A stretch of DNA of 46,067 nucleotides from Smithella sp. (GTDB lineage Bacteria; Desulfobacterota; Syntrophia; Syntrophales; Smithellaceae): assembly GCA_007244375.1 (NCBI GenBank), contig SCVW01000018.1, forward strand, positions 1 through 46,067, written 5' to 3'. Shown in pieces: positions 1 to 11,098 of the stretch. Every line of letters begins with the position of its first letter. The stretch's first letter is position 1. Position numbers and translations under genes: made by a program. The notes below the pieces were generated by a model. It was not told the DNA's origin and did not search any database. It was given only the letters and a program-made list of their open reading frames with translations.

Positions 1-417
1 AGGGAGTGTCTTGCTATAGAGATTAACACATCGCTCACCGGTAGACGCCTGATCCGGGTATTTGAACGATTGCGCAATGAGCGAGGGTTGCCGGATGTTT
101 TAAGGGTTGATAACGGTCCTGAGTTTTTAAGTGGTGATTTTGTCGCCTGGGCTGAATCGGCCGGAATGTTCATCCGGTACATCCAACCCGGCGAACCGAA
201 CCAAAATGCGTATATTGAGCGGTTCAACAGAACGTACCGTGAAGAAGTTCTAAATCTTTATCTTTTTCGTAACCTTGACGAGGTGCGGGAAATAACATAT
301 TGGTGGATTATGGATTACAACGAGAGGCGCCCCCATGACGCGCTGGAAAATATGACGCCTCTCGAGGTTATGCAAAAATATACCGGAAACTCTACTTTTA
401 AACTGTCTGCTTTATAG
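1..417 (+). mobile_element. IS3-family transposase, C-terminal DDE integrase core (5' end outside window)
   Basis: The reading frame is open from the first base, so this is the C-terminal part of a longer gene. It carries the end of the rve integrase core: DNGPEF holds the second catalytic aspartate and NAYIERFN the catalytic glutamate. These are followed by DYNERRPH and TPLEVMQ, the typical tail of IS3-group OrfB proteins (IS407/IS51-like by eye). The protein would cut and join IS ends after copy-out circle formation. The first catalytic Asp, the HTH OrfA and the left terminal repeat are not visible, so completeness cannot be judged. It ends in TAG at 415-417. I could not define the right terminal repeat in 418-485. 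Its position beside a G+C-rich methyltransferase suggests an insertion-prone strip downstream of gyrA. Confidence 0.88.
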
Positions 418-485
418 GGAAGCTTACGCGTTGTTAGGCATGACTGGATTTTCTCCGTTTTCTGAGTCGCCCGGTAATCCCCTCA

Positions 486-1232
486 TCACCGTGGCATCAG
501 CGCGAACACACCCCAGCCCATGTATTCACGCGTGTAAGTGGCGTAGCGCACGGGTTCCGAGGTCAGTTGGGCTCGAACCTCTTGGGCGAGCTCGTCGCCG
601 GGATTGGCTTCAAGCCATCGGCGCATGGTGAGCCATTTGGCCGCTTCGTATCTGTCCCAGCCGTCCTGGTCAGCCAGAACCATTTCAACAACGTCGTAGC
701 CAAGGCGGCCGAAAGACGCGAGAAGTTCCGGAAGCATGAGAAAATCGGAGATCGAGTGGGCAAGACACCCTTTGGCAACATCTTCCGTCGGCGGTAACTG
801 CCGCCAGTAGGGCTCGCCGATGAGGATGATCCCTCCGGTGCGCAGGCTCTGCGCCAGCAACGCGATCGTGCCGGCGACTCCTCCACCTATCCACGAGGCA
901 CCGACACAGGCTGCCACATCGACCTTCTCGGCAGAGACGAAGCCTACGGCATCGCCATGAATAAACTTAACTTGATCGGCGACGCCGAGTTCTTCAGCGC
1001 GGAGTTTTGCTTGCTCGCTGAACAACTGGCTCATGTCGACGCCGGTACCGACGATTCCGTAATCGCGTGCCCAGGTACACAGCATCTCCCCCGAACCGCT
1101 GCCGAGGTCGAGCACCCGGTCCCCCTTTTCCAGACGAAGCGCCGCGCCGAGCGTAGCGAACTTTTCAGGCGTGAACGGGTTGTGGATGCGGTGAGCACTC
1201 TCAGTAATGTTGAAGATCCGTGGAATATCCAA
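486..1232 (-). CDS. Class I SAM-dependent methyltransferase, substrate unknown
   Basis: A 248-residue soluble protein with a Rossmann methyltransferase fold. Motif I is VLDLGSGSGEM at about residues 40-50, an acidic end of beta-2 follows at GVDMS (about 64-68), GDAVGF matches motif II/III, and a hydrophobic strand runs through GGIILIGEPYW. The target cannot be read from the sequence; the overall plan fits the broad UbiE/Methyltransf_25 small-molecule group. The start is a TTG preceded by a good AAGGAG about nine bases upstream. Third-codon positions are clearly richer in G and C than in the flanking genes, and an IS3 fragment lies just downstream, both suggesting recent acquisition. No operon partner is evident: the FRG gene upstream is separated by about 137 bases and has A+T-rich codon use. 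Confidence 0.85.
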   Translation of the reverse strand: MDIPRIFNITESAHRIHNPFTPEKFATLGAALRLEKGDRVLDLGSGSGEMLCTWARDYGIVGTGVDMSQLFSEQAKLRAEELGVADQVKFIHGDAVGFVSAEKVDVAACVGASWIGGGVAGTIALLAQSLRTGGIILIGEPYWRQLPPTEDVAKGCLAHSISDFLMLPELLASFGRLGYDVVEMVLADQDGWDRYEAAKWLTMRRWLEANPGDELAQEVRAQLTSEPVRYATYTREYMGWGVFALMPR

Positions 1233-1369
1233 AGCAAAAAATCTCCTTTCGGGTGTAAATAGATTCAGTCACTGACTAACTTTGTTTATATGGATTGTCT
1301 ACCAGAATCTGCGACCCAATTATGTATTATGTCCCCCGAATTCTATTGGCGTCGATCAGCTGTCTTTAC

Positions 1370-2287
1370 TTACCAGATTCTCTTATGCCAAGTTACTACC
1401 TTTTTTAGCGTCGCTGTTTCTATGTTGTAATCTTTGAATAAGAGCTCAAAACGGTCGTTCAATGATTCGGCAAGACCGCCCAAGTCAGGGAAAAGAGATG
1501 CTTTTGTTATGTTCATATGCTTCAATTCTGTCAATGCGTCATTTCTAGCGCTATGCGGGATAACGAATTTTACGATGAACTGCTGACAGGATGATTTTGT
1601 CACCATGCTGCTCAAGTTATATTCAAATGGTTTCTGAATATTAGAGGAACATAAGAAGCAACCTTGTTGAATGGTCAACCTCGTGTTCATGCGTTCTGCG
1701 TTCACGGGCGCGACAAAAAAACGAGACGCTCTGCTTTTTCGGGTAGGATCAAGAAAACACTTAGTGAATTTCTCTGGGGTGCTAACATCTATTTCTTTGC
1801 GACTAGTACTGCCCAAGATGCTCTTACAATGTTTCTGAGATTCATTACGAAGCCAATCTTGGTCTATTGCCCAAACGGCTCGGTCTTCGTCTCCAAGATT
1901 CGAAAACGCAAAGTATGCTGCGATGTAATAGGAATATGTAAAATCCACCAACCTTGTTGGAGCACCGAAGTGTCGCATCAAAGATAGCCATTCAAGACGG
2001 TCCTCGTTTTGTGGAGTATCTGAGACATAATGATGTGCTCTTCTCATGAATTCGCGAATTATTGCTGCTTCGTACTCCCACAGTTCACGTTTATGCTTTC
2101 GTGCTTCATCCACAGCGCCTTTCGCTGAGTTAGCAGCGCGGTCGAAACTTGATTGTATTTGTGGTTTATCGAAAGGATAGCTTTTTTGTCCACGATAAAA
2201 GGTGTCTTGGGGAAGCTTTCGTACCTTGTTAAGAAAATCATTCCAGTCTTTACAATCTTCTTTTGTATACCACGTTGTTACTTTCAT
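1370..2287 (-). CDS. FRG domain-containing protein
   Basis: A 305-residue protein with the FRG domain, named for its conserved Phe-Arg-Gly. The motif is in FYRGQKSYPF near the N-terminus. The second hallmark block, LMRHFGAPTRLVDFT followed by YIAAYFAF, lies near residues 105-130. No signal peptide or membrane helix is visible. The biochemical role of FRG domains is not settled; they occur in many bacterial and phage-associated proteins of accessory regions. The start was set at ATG 2285-2287 because GGAAAGGA sits just upstream; an upstream in-frame TTG would add eight residues without better support. It lies 116 bases downstream of gyrA in the same direction, with no obvious terminator between, so read-through from gyrA is possible. 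A solitary defence or toxin role is an inference only. Confidence 0.8.
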   Translation of the reverse strand: MKVTTWYTKEDCKDWNDFLNKVRKLPQDTFYRGQKSYPFDKPQIQSSFDRAANSAKGAVDEARKHKRELWEYEAAIIREFMRRAHHYVSDTPQNEDRLEWLSLMRHFGAPTRLVDFTYSYYIAAYFAFSNLGDEDRAVWAIDQDWLRNESQKHCKSILGSTSRKEIDVSTPEKFTKCFLDPTRKSRASRFFVAPVNAERMNTRLTIQQGCFLCSSNIQKPFEYNLSSMVTKSSCQQFIVKFVIPHSARNDALTELKHMNITKASLFPDLGGLAESLNDRFELLFKDYNIETATLKKVVTWHKRIW

Positions 2288-2403
2288 CAGAATTCCTTTC
2301 CCGATGAGCAAAAATAATATTGTAAACGCGACGCCAATGTCGACGATTCTCTTAATTATTAAAACTGATTTATTGAGACTTTATTGTAACGGCAACAAAA
2401 ATA

Positions 2404-4908
2404 TCATTCTTCTGCTATGCCGTTGTCTTCGGCAGCTCCGTCACCTTCATCATCGCCATTGCCGTCGTCTTTGCCTTCGGCTTCCGATGTAGTGCGGGCG
2501 ACACCGACCAGTTTTTCTTCCGGTTCCAATTCAATCAGTCGGACACCCTGGGTGACACGGTGATTGACCGGAATTTCCTGAACTTTGAGCCTGATGACCT
2601 TACCGGCATTGCTGATGAGCACGACATTATCTTCATTGACAACCTGCAGAACGCCGGAAACATTGCCGACTTTTTCAACGGTTTTCAGATTAATTGTGCC
2701 TTTGCCGCCGCGCGACTGCACGCGGTATTCATCTACCGGCGTGCATTTGCCGTAACCGTTTTCGGAAATGGTCAGGATGAATGTATTCTGCGCAGGAATT
2801 TCCACGTCGATGACTTCATCGCCCTCATCCAGGCTGATGCCGCGCACGCCGCGGGCGGTTCTGCCCATATCGCGCACGTCATCTTCCTTGAAGCGGATGG
2901 CCATGCCCTGCCGGGTCGCGATGAAGACGTCCTGATTACCCATGGTTAACTGGACATCCACCAGTTCGTCGCCTTCGTCGATGGAAATGGCAATGATGCC
3001 GCCGGAACGCGGATTGGAATAAGCGGTGAGTTCCGTTTTCTTGATGATGCCTTTTTTGGTAACCATGACGATAAATTTATCGTCAACAAATTCCTTGACC
3101 GGCAACGTCGCTCGAACACTTTCGCCCGGCGCGAGATTAACCAGATTGACCATGGCCTTGCCTTTGGCCGCCCGCCCGGCCTGGGGAATCTGATAGACCT
3201 TCAGCCAGTGCACCTTGCCGGCACTGGTGAACACCAGCAGGTAATTGTGCGTGGACGCAATGAAGATTTTCTCGACAAAATCCTCTTCCTTGGTGCCCAT
3301 GCCGACCTTGCCGCGGCCGCCGCGGTGCTGACTCTTGTAAAGACTGACGGCGTTGCGCTTGATGTAACCGGTATGCGATATCGTGACGACCACGTCCTCT
3401 TCCACAATCATATCTTCGATATTGATGTCTTCGGAACTGGCGACGATTTCCGTGCGGCGCTCGTCGCCGTATTTTTCCTTGATTTCATTGAGTTCGTCGA
3501 TAATGACCTGCAGAACCTTCTGCGGATCATCCAGAATCGCCTGGAGATGCGCAATCAGTTTGGTGACTTCCGCGTATTCTTCATCAATTTTGGCTCTTTC
3601 CAGACCTGTCAGGCGCTGGAGTCTCATCTCCAGAATGGCTTTGGCCTGAATTTCCGACAGTTTGAATTTGGCGCATAACTGCACGGAAGCTTCGGCCGGC
3701 GTTTTTGACGCCTTGATGACTTTGATAATCGCGTCAATATTATTGAGCGCGATTATCAGACCTTCCAAAATATGAGCACGTTCCCTGGCACGCGCCAGGT
3801 CGAAGCGGGTGCGCCGCACCACAACATCGCGACGGAAGCTGATGAACTTTTCGAGAACTTCCTTAAGATTGAAAACCTGCGGACGTCCGTCGGAGATCGC
3901 CAGCATGATAATGCCGAACGAGCTTTCCATTTGTGTGTACTTGTAGAGCTGATTGAGAATGATTGCGGAGTTTTCATCGCGCTTTAAATCGATGACGATG
4001 CGGATACCGTCGCGGTCGGATTCGTCGCGCAAATCCGAGATGCCGGAAATTTTCTTGTCGCGCACCAGTTCAGATATTTTTTCAATCAGCATTGCCTTAT
4101 TGACCTGATAAGGCAGTTCCGTAATGACAATAGTTTCCTTGTCTGTGCGACCGTTCTTTTCAATCAGCGCACGCGCCCGCATTCGGATGATGCCTCGTCC
4201 GGTTTTGTAGGCCTCGATAATGCCTTCCCTGCCGTTGATAAATCCCGCGGTGGGAAAATCCGGACCCGGTATATGGCGCATCAACTGTTCGATGGTAATA
4301 TCGGGATTCTTGATGCAGGTGATGAGGCCGTTGACCACTTCCTTCAGATTATGAGGCGGAATATTGGTGGCCATACCGACAGCAATACCGGATGTACCGT
4401 TGAGCAAAAGCAGCGGAATCCTGGAAGCCAGTAAAGACGGCTCTGTCAGAGAGTCATCGTAGTTGGGAACAAAATCAACCGTGTCCTTTTCCAGATCGGC
4501 CAGTACTTCATCGGAGATGCGCGCCAGACGGCTTTCCGTATAACGCATGGCTGCGGGCGGGTCGCCGTCAATCGAACCGAAGTTACCCTGACCATCCACC
4601 AACATGTAACGCAGGGAAAAATCCTGCGCCATTCGCACCAACGTATCATAAATCGCCGCGTCGCCGTGCGGATGATATTTACCCATGATATCGCCGACGA
4701 TACGGGCGGATTTTTTGTAAGGCTTGTTATGGCGGTTGCCCATTTCATACATGGCATACAATATCCGTCGGTGCACCGGCTTGAGGCCGTCGCGTACATC
4801 GGGAATGGCACGGCCGATGATAACGCTCATGGCGTAATCCATGTATGATTTTTTCATTTCATCTTCTATATTCACCAGCGTTTGCTTGTGGTGGATATCA
4901 CGGTCCAT
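2404..4908 (-). CDS. gyrA: DNA gyrase subunit A
   Basis: An 834-residue type IIA topoisomerase subunit that, with GyrB, introduces negative supercoils using ATP. The N-terminal breakage-reunion domain holds the quinolone-resistance region [12 protein letters not shown] and the catalytic Tyr123 in RYTESR. The C-terminal beta-pinwheel carries the GyrA-box-like QSRGGKG, which argues for gyrase rather than topoisomerase IV, as does the adjacent gyrB. The residue equivalent to E. coli Ser83 is alanine (A84). The tail after the last pinwheel blade is an acidic, Asp/Glu/Gly-rich stretch of about 25 residues. The ATG at 4908 has AGAGAGGAA upstream. It lies 225 bases downstream of gyrB, a gap containing an 80-bp palindromic repeat, so it may have its own promoter as well as read-through from gyrB. 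Confidence 0.98.
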   Translation of the reverse strand: MDRDIHHKQTLVNIEDEMKKSYMDYAMSVIIGRAIPDVRDGLKPVHRRILYAMYEMGNRHNKPYKKSARIVGDIMGKYHPHGDAAIYDTLVRMAQDFSLRYMLVDGQGNFGSIDGDPPAAMRYTESRLARISDEVLADLEKDTVDFVPNYDDSLTEPSLLASRIPLLLLNGTSGIAVGMATNIPPHNLKEVVNGLITCIKNPDITIEQLMRHIPGPDFPTAGFINGREGIIEAYKTGRGIIRMRARALIEKNGRTDKETIVITELPYQVNKAMLIEKISELVRDKKISGISDLRDESDRDGIRIVIDLKRDENSAIILNQLYKYTQMESSFGIIMLAISDGRPQVFNLKEVLEKFISFRRDVVVRRTRFDLARARERAHILEGLIIALNNIDAIIKVIKASKTPAEASVQLCAKFKLSEIQAKAILEMRLQRLTGLERAKIDEEYAEVTKLIAHLQAILDDPQKVLQVIIDELNEIKEKYGDERRTEIVASSEDINIEDMIVEEDVVVTISHTGYIKRNAVSLYKSQHRGGRGKVGMGTKEEDFVEKIFIASTHNYLLVFTSAGKVHWLKVYQIPQAGRAAKGKAMVNLVNLAPGESVRATLPVKEFVDDKFIVMVTKKGIIKKTELTAYSNPRSGGIIAISIDEGDELVDVQLTMGNQDVFIATRQGMAIRFKEDDVRDMGRTARGVRGISLDEGDEVIDVEIPAQNTFILTISENGYGKCTPVDEYRVQSRGGKGTINLKTVEKVGNVSGVLQVVNEDNVVLISNAGKVIRLKVQEIPVNHRVTQGVRLIELEPEEKLVGVARTTSEAEGKDDGNGDDEGDGAAEDNGIAEE

Positions 4909-5003
4909 TTTGTTTATTCCTCTCTATAAGAAAACCGGCCTTCAGATGGCACGGTTAATAATCAAAGTTTTTCTAATATACTATTCCCGCTTCTTTACAA
5001 TAC

Positions 5004-5083
5004 TGTCATTTCGAGCGAAGCGAGAAATCTTGTTTTCACGAAACTCAGCAATTTAAGATTCCTCACATACGTTCGGAATGACA
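5004..5083. repeat. Short palindromic intergenic repeat between gyrB and gyrA
   Basis: An 80-bp element bounded by imperfect inverted ends: TGTCATTTCGAGC at 5004-5016 and GTTCGGAATGACA at 5071-5083, 11 of 13 matching. Inside the left arm is GCGAAGCGAGAAATCT, and near the right arm AAGATTCCTC, which partly pair. I recognise this layout as a widely dispersed non-autonomous repeat of many bacterial genomes; the copy number here cannot be counted from one window. It could act as a processing or attenuation site between gyrB and gyrA. Confidence 0.7.
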
Positions 5084-5133
5084 ATTTTTCTAATTACGAC
5101 ACAAGCTCCTGCGCGGACATGACAAAATAATTG

Positions 5134-7542
<2,409 letters not shown>

Positions 7543-7561
7543 TTATTTTCAAATTCCCTTA

Positions 7562-8671
7562 TTAGATTTTCAACGGCATAATAATGCATAAATAGTTATC
7601 ATCTTCAGGCTGCTTTATTACTGATGGTTTTAATCCCAAACCGACTTCAAAATTAATCTGATCTTTATTAATAACCGATATTGCATCAATTAGGTAATTC
7701 ACATTAAAACCACTATCAACAACATCACCTTTATAATCTATATCTATTTCCTCTGTCGCTTCCCCTACATCCAGGTTCGTTGAATTAAGCGTTAATTTAC
7801 CTTCAGCAAAAGACAGAATTACTCCACCGTACCTCTCTGAAGATACAACACTCATTCTTCTTAATGCATGCAGAAAAGATTCCCTCTCCAAAGTAACACA
7901 AAATCCTTTTTCTGTTGGAATAACCTTTTTATAATCAGGATAGTCCGCATCAACCAAACCAACTTTTAAAAGAGTACTATCTGTTTTCACCACAAATGTA
8001 TTTTTATGCAAACCGATATATATATCTTCATTTTCATCAATAATTTTTTTAACTTCCATTAATCCTTTTCGCGGAATAATAACGCCCTTTCCTGTTTTTA
8101 ACGAAGGTTCATAAGTATATCCTTTGGCCAATGCCAAACGATGGCCATCGGTCGCAACCATCCGCAGTAAATGATTTGAACCGTCTGTTCCTGCTTCCAG
8201 TAAAACTCCATTTAAATTCTTTCTAGTTTCATCAGTCGCCATGGCAAACGCCGTTTTATTAATTAATTCTTTGATAATATTTCCTTTAATTTTATAAAGC
8301 TGAATATCTTTATCATCGACAATACTTGGAAAATCTTCAGCAGGAAGACCTGGAATTTTATAAAAAGCCCTTTGACACGAAATTTTTACAATATTATTCT
8401 TTTTTGTAAAATTAATCACTTCACCCTGAATTTCTCTTACCATCTCATATATTTTTTTTGCTGAGATTGTTATTTCACCTTTCTCTACAACTTCAGCGTC
8501 ATAATCAGAAATCAAACTTATTTCTCTATCAGTTGCTATTATTTTTAGTTTGTTAGACTCAGCTTGTAAAAGAACATTATTTAAAATTGGTATTACAGTT
8601 TTCTTTTCCACAATACCTAAGGTCTTTTGAATACCGTCGAGAAGGGTGTTTCTGTTTATTTTAAATTCCAT
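7562..8671 (-). CDS. dnaN: DNA polymerase III beta sliding clamp
   Basis: A 369-residue processivity clamp that dimerises into a ring around DNA and binds polymerase III, DnaA regulators and mismatch-repair factors. The three repeated clamp folds are visible: MEFKINRNTLLDGIQ opens domain I, KTAFAMATDETRKNLNGVLLE and LRMVATDGHRLALAKG belong to domain II, and the C-terminus NYLCIIMPLKI is a near-standard clamp ending that shapes the hydrophobic partner cleft. Length is normal for the family. GGAGG lies five bases before the ATG. It is separated from dnaA by a 154-bp A+T-rich gap that contains the proposed origin and presumably a dnaN promoter. Confidence 0.98.
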   Translation of the reverse strand: MEFKINRNTLLDGIQKTLGIVEKKTVIPILNNVLLQAESNKLKIIATDREISLISDYDAEVVEKGEITISAKKIYEMVREIQGEVINFTKKNNIVKISCQRAFYKIPGLPAEDFPSIVDDKDIQLYKIKGNIIKELINKTAFAMATDETRKNLNGVLLEAGTDGSNHLLRMVATDGHRLALAKGYTYEPSLKTGKGVIIPRKGLMEVKKIIDENEDIYIGLHKNTFVVKTDSTLLKVGLVDADYPDYKKVIPTEKGFCVTLERESFLHALRRMSVVSSERYGGVILSFAEGKLTLNSTNLDVGEATEEIDIDYKGDVVDSGFNVNYLIDAISVINKDQINFEVGLGLKPSVIKQPEDDNYLCIIMPLKI

Positions 8672-8678
8672 AAATCCT

Positions 8679-8752
8679 CCATATATTGTTCTTTTATTAT
8701 CTTATATATAAATAAGTAGTACTAATAGTAAAGATTGTGGATATGTTGATGA
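8679..8752 (-). other. Candidate oriC unwinding region (DnaA boxes, DnaA-trios, A+T-rich tract)
   Basis: Read on the minus strand, the dnaA-dnaN gap contains two near-consensus DnaA boxes, TCATCAACA (8752-8744) and ATATCCACA (8744-8736), sharing one base. A five-base spacer ATCTT (8735-8731) is followed by a triplet run TACTATTAGTACTACTTA (8730-8713), then an almost pure A/T tract to about 8679. This order matches the basal unwinding system described for Bacillus subtilis and other bacteria: DnaA box, spacer, DnaA-trios, unwinding element. The layout is seen directly; origin function is inferred. A third weak box, TGTTTATAA, lies at 8798-8806. Confidence 0.7.
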
Positions 8753-8825
8753 AAAAAAATAATCCAATTATAATAAAAACTTTAAACTAATAAATCCTGT
8801 TTATAAAACAACTAAAAAAAGTTTG

Positions 8826-10175
8826 TTATTTGTGAATTAAAATATCCTCAATCTCCTGAATAAGAATTTTTATTTTATTATCCACTTTAATACTATTTAA
8901 TATTTTATTATTGGCATAAATGACAGTGGAATGATCACGTCCGCCGATTTTTTGACCAATATCAGGGAAAGAGTTATTTGTTAATTTTCTTGCTAAATAC
9001 ATGACAATTTGCCGTGCAAAAACAACATTTTTATTTTTATTATGTGCTTTTATATCAGAGACTTTTATATTTAATTTTCCGGCTGTAACTTTTATTATTT
9101 CTTCAATAGTTACTTCACCTTTCTGGTTTTGTTTTACTAAACTGCTTAGTACTTCTTTAACTAAATCTAAATCTATATCCCTACCGGTGAGAGAAGAATA
9201 AGCGCCGATTCTTACTAAAAATCCTTCCAATTCACGAATATTAGATTCTACATGAGATGCAATATAATGTACGACATTATTAGGTAATTTTATACTATTT
9301 TCCTGTACTTTCTTTTCAATGATGGCTATTTTAGTTTCTATTTCCGGAGGTTGAATATCGGCGATAAGTCCCCATTCGAAGCGTGAACGAAGCCGGCTTT
9401 CTAAATTTGGAATATCTTTAGGAAACTTATCGCTTGTAACGACTATTTGTTTTCCTGAGTCATGTAATGTATTAAATGTATGAAAAAATTCTTCCTGAGT
9501 TCTATCCTTTCCAGCTAAAAAGTGAATATCATCAATTAATAAACAACTTATATTACGGTACTTCTCTCTGAATTTTGGCATCTTGTCAAAGCGAATGGAA
9601 TTAATCATTTCATTCATAAATTCTTCTGCAGAAACATACATTATATTGAGCGATGGATGAAGAGATGATGCAAGTAGTCCTATTGCATTAAGTAGATGTG
9701 TTTTACCGAGACCGGAACCACCGTAAATAAAAAGAGGATTATAGTTTTTTGCAGGTTGCTTGGCTACGGCGATAGAAGCGGCATGGGCAAATTGATTGCA
9801 TGAGCCAACAACGAACCTATCAAAATTATAGTGTTCATTGAAAAATGAAAGATTTTTACCTCTAGTGACAGTTGCGGTTGAGGCACTTTTGGTCTGAGTT
9901 GTATGCCTTACCTCAGGCTCTCGATCTTTTTCTTCATTTTTTGATAAAACGAAAGCAATATCAACATCAATACCAGCAGCATTTTTTAGTGATTGTTTAA
10001 TCGTAGAGGCATAATTATCTAAAAGCCAATCTCTAAAAAATTTATTGGGAACGGCTAATTGAACACATTTATCCTCCATAGCAACCATTTTGATAGGTTT
10101 GATCCATGTGTCAAAATTTTGCTTACTTATTTTTTCCTGAATAATTTTGCTGGTTTTGTCCCAAAATGTATCCAT
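8826..10175 (-). CDS. dnaA: Chromosomal replication initiator protein DnaA
   Basis: A 449-residue AAA+ initiator that binds DnaA boxes and opens the origin when ATP-bound. Domain I starts FWDKTSKIIQEKIS. The ATPase has Walker A GGSGLGKTHLL and Walker B CLLIDDIHFLAGKDRTQEE. Domain IV ends with the DnaA-box recognition signature IGGRDHSTVIYANNKI. I place the start at ATG 10173-10175 (MDTFWDKTS), which aligns with normal DnaA N-termini. A 20-codon in-frame extension further upstream is translated regulatory DNA carrying three TTATCAACA repeats. The gene follows parB after about 59 bases and precedes the origin candidate, so DnaA probably controls its own transcription. Confidence 0.97.
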   Translation of the reverse strand: MDTFWDKTSKIIQEKISKQNFDTWIKPIKMVAMEDKCVQLAVPNKFFRDWLLDNYASTIKQSLKNAAGIDVDIAFVLSKNEEKDREPEVRHTTQTKSASTATVTRGKNLSFFNEHYNFDRFVVGSCNQFAHAASIAVAKQPAKNYNPLFIYGGSGLGKTHLLNAIGLLASSLHPSLNIMYVSAEEFMNEMINSIRFDKMPKFREKYRNISCLLIDDIHFLAGKDRTQEEFFHTFNTLHDSGKQIVVTSDKFPKDIPNLESRLRSRFEWGLIADIQPPEIETKIAIIEKKVQENSIKLPNNVVHYIASHVESNIRELEGFLVRIGAYSSLTGRDIDLDLVKEVLSSLVKQNQKGEVTIEEIIKVTAGKLNIKVSDIKAHNKNKNVVFARQIVMYLARKLTNNSFPDIGQKIGGRDHSTVIYANNKILNSIKVDNKIKILIQEIEDILIHK

Positions 10176-10185
10176 TATTACAACC

Positions 10186-10217
10186 TTATCAACATATTTA
10201 TCAACAGATGTTGATAA
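10186..10217. promoter_or_regulatory. Three DnaA-box-like 9-mers upstream of dnaA
   Basis: Two direct copies of TTATCAACA lie at 10186-10194 and 10198-10206, and an inverted copy TGTTGATAA lies at 10209-10217. All three are exact matches to each other and differ from the E. coli box TTATCCACA at one position. They occupy the short gap between parB and the revised dnaA start, the expected place for DnaA autoregulation; they could also be a secondary origin subsite. Confidence 0.68.
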
Positions 10218-10234
10218 ATATGCATACCAATTCA

Positions 10235-11098
10235 TTATTTTAAATCATCAAGGATTACACCTGATAGCCGGTTTAACTCATCCATGGATGTATAACGTAT
10301 TTCTATAAAACCCTTGTTTGCCGAGCCCTTGATTTGAACTTTTGCCATGAATTTTTCAGTCAATACTTTTTCAAGATCGTTCAGAAAGCGGTCTTTCTTA
10401 ATATCTGTTTTTTTGTCTTTGGTGAACACTTTTGCTTTTTGGATTAAGCGTTCAGTTTCACGTACATTTAAATCTTTTTTTAAGATTAAATTAAGTGTCG
10501 CTATTTGCTCTTCAGTAGTATTGCATGCCAGTAAACAGCGGGCATGGCCGGCGGAAATTTTCTTTGTTATCAGAGCTTCTTTTACTTTGACCGGCAACTT
10601 AAGAAGTCGGATAGTATTGGCTATTGTCGAGCGGTCTTTGCCTGTTCGGAAGGATACGTCTTCCTGGGAAAGATTGAATGTTTCAATCAGCGTTACATAA
10701 GCGTTGGCTTCTTCCAGAGGATTTAAGTCTTCCCGTAAAATATTTTCTATTAGCGATATAGCCGCTGATTCCACATCTGTCGCTTCGCGAATAACAATGG
10801 GAACTTCTTTTAAGCCGGCAGCCTGAGCAGCTCTCCAGCGTCGCTCGCCGGCAATTATTTCGTAACCTGCATCCGCTTTTTTGCGAACAACAATCGGCTG
10901 AATGATGCCGCTTTGTTTAACGGAGGCAATCAGTTTTTTTTGATCGTCGTCGTTGAAATTTTTACGCGGCTGATAGCGATTCGGGGATAATTCTTCAATG
11001 CCGCAGGATAAAGCCGGTTTTTTCCTGTCGAAATCATTATTTATTAAATCCGGAAAAATAGCGCCAAGCCCTTTCCCCAGTACATTTTTTTGCGCCAT
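10235..11098 (-). CDS. parB: Chromosome partitioning protein ParB (CTP-dependent clamp)
   Basis: A 287-residue ParB/Spo0J protein that loads at parS, spreads as a CTP-gated clamp and recruits SMC while stimulating ParA. The N-terminus VLGKGLGAIFPDL resembles the ParA-contacting peptide. The ParB/Srx core has IAGERRWRAAQAAGL and ENILREDLNPLEEA, the nucleotide-binding motifs. The central HTH is near LSQEDVSFRTGKDRSTIANTIRLL, and the C-terminal part should dimerise. It is directly joined to parA: the parA stop TAA abuts the parB ATG (TAAATG). No perfect parS palindrome was found in the window by eye. Confidence 0.97.
   Translation of the reverse strand: MAQKNVLGKGLGAIFPDLINNDFDRKKPALSCGIEELSPNRYQPRKNFNDDDQKKLIASVKQSGIIQPIVVRKKADAGYEIIAGERRWRAAQAAGLKEVPIVIREATDVESAAISLIENILREDLNPLEEANAYVTLIETFNLSQEDVSFRTGKDRSTIANTIRLLKLPVKVKEALITKKISAGHARCLLACNTTEEQIATLNLILKKDLNVRETERLIQKAKVFTKDKKTDIKKDRFLNDLEKVLTEKFMAKVQIKGSANKGFIEIRYTSMDELNRLSGVILDDLK

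Noticed and set aside
3208-3678. A 156-codon frame on the plus strand inside gyrA
   Set aside because: It is antisense to conserved gyrase sequence and has no ribosome site; it arises from codon bias on the opposite strand.
10176-10235. A 20-residue N-terminal extension of DnaA
   Set aside because: The codons are made of three DnaA-box-like repeats and the product does not resemble any DnaA N-terminus; the ATG at 10175 fits the family.
10454-10469. AGTTTCACGTACATTT inside parB as a possible parS site
   Set aside because: Only the left half fits the parS consensus, and the bases encode the conserved NVRETE stretch of ParB, so codon constraint explains it.
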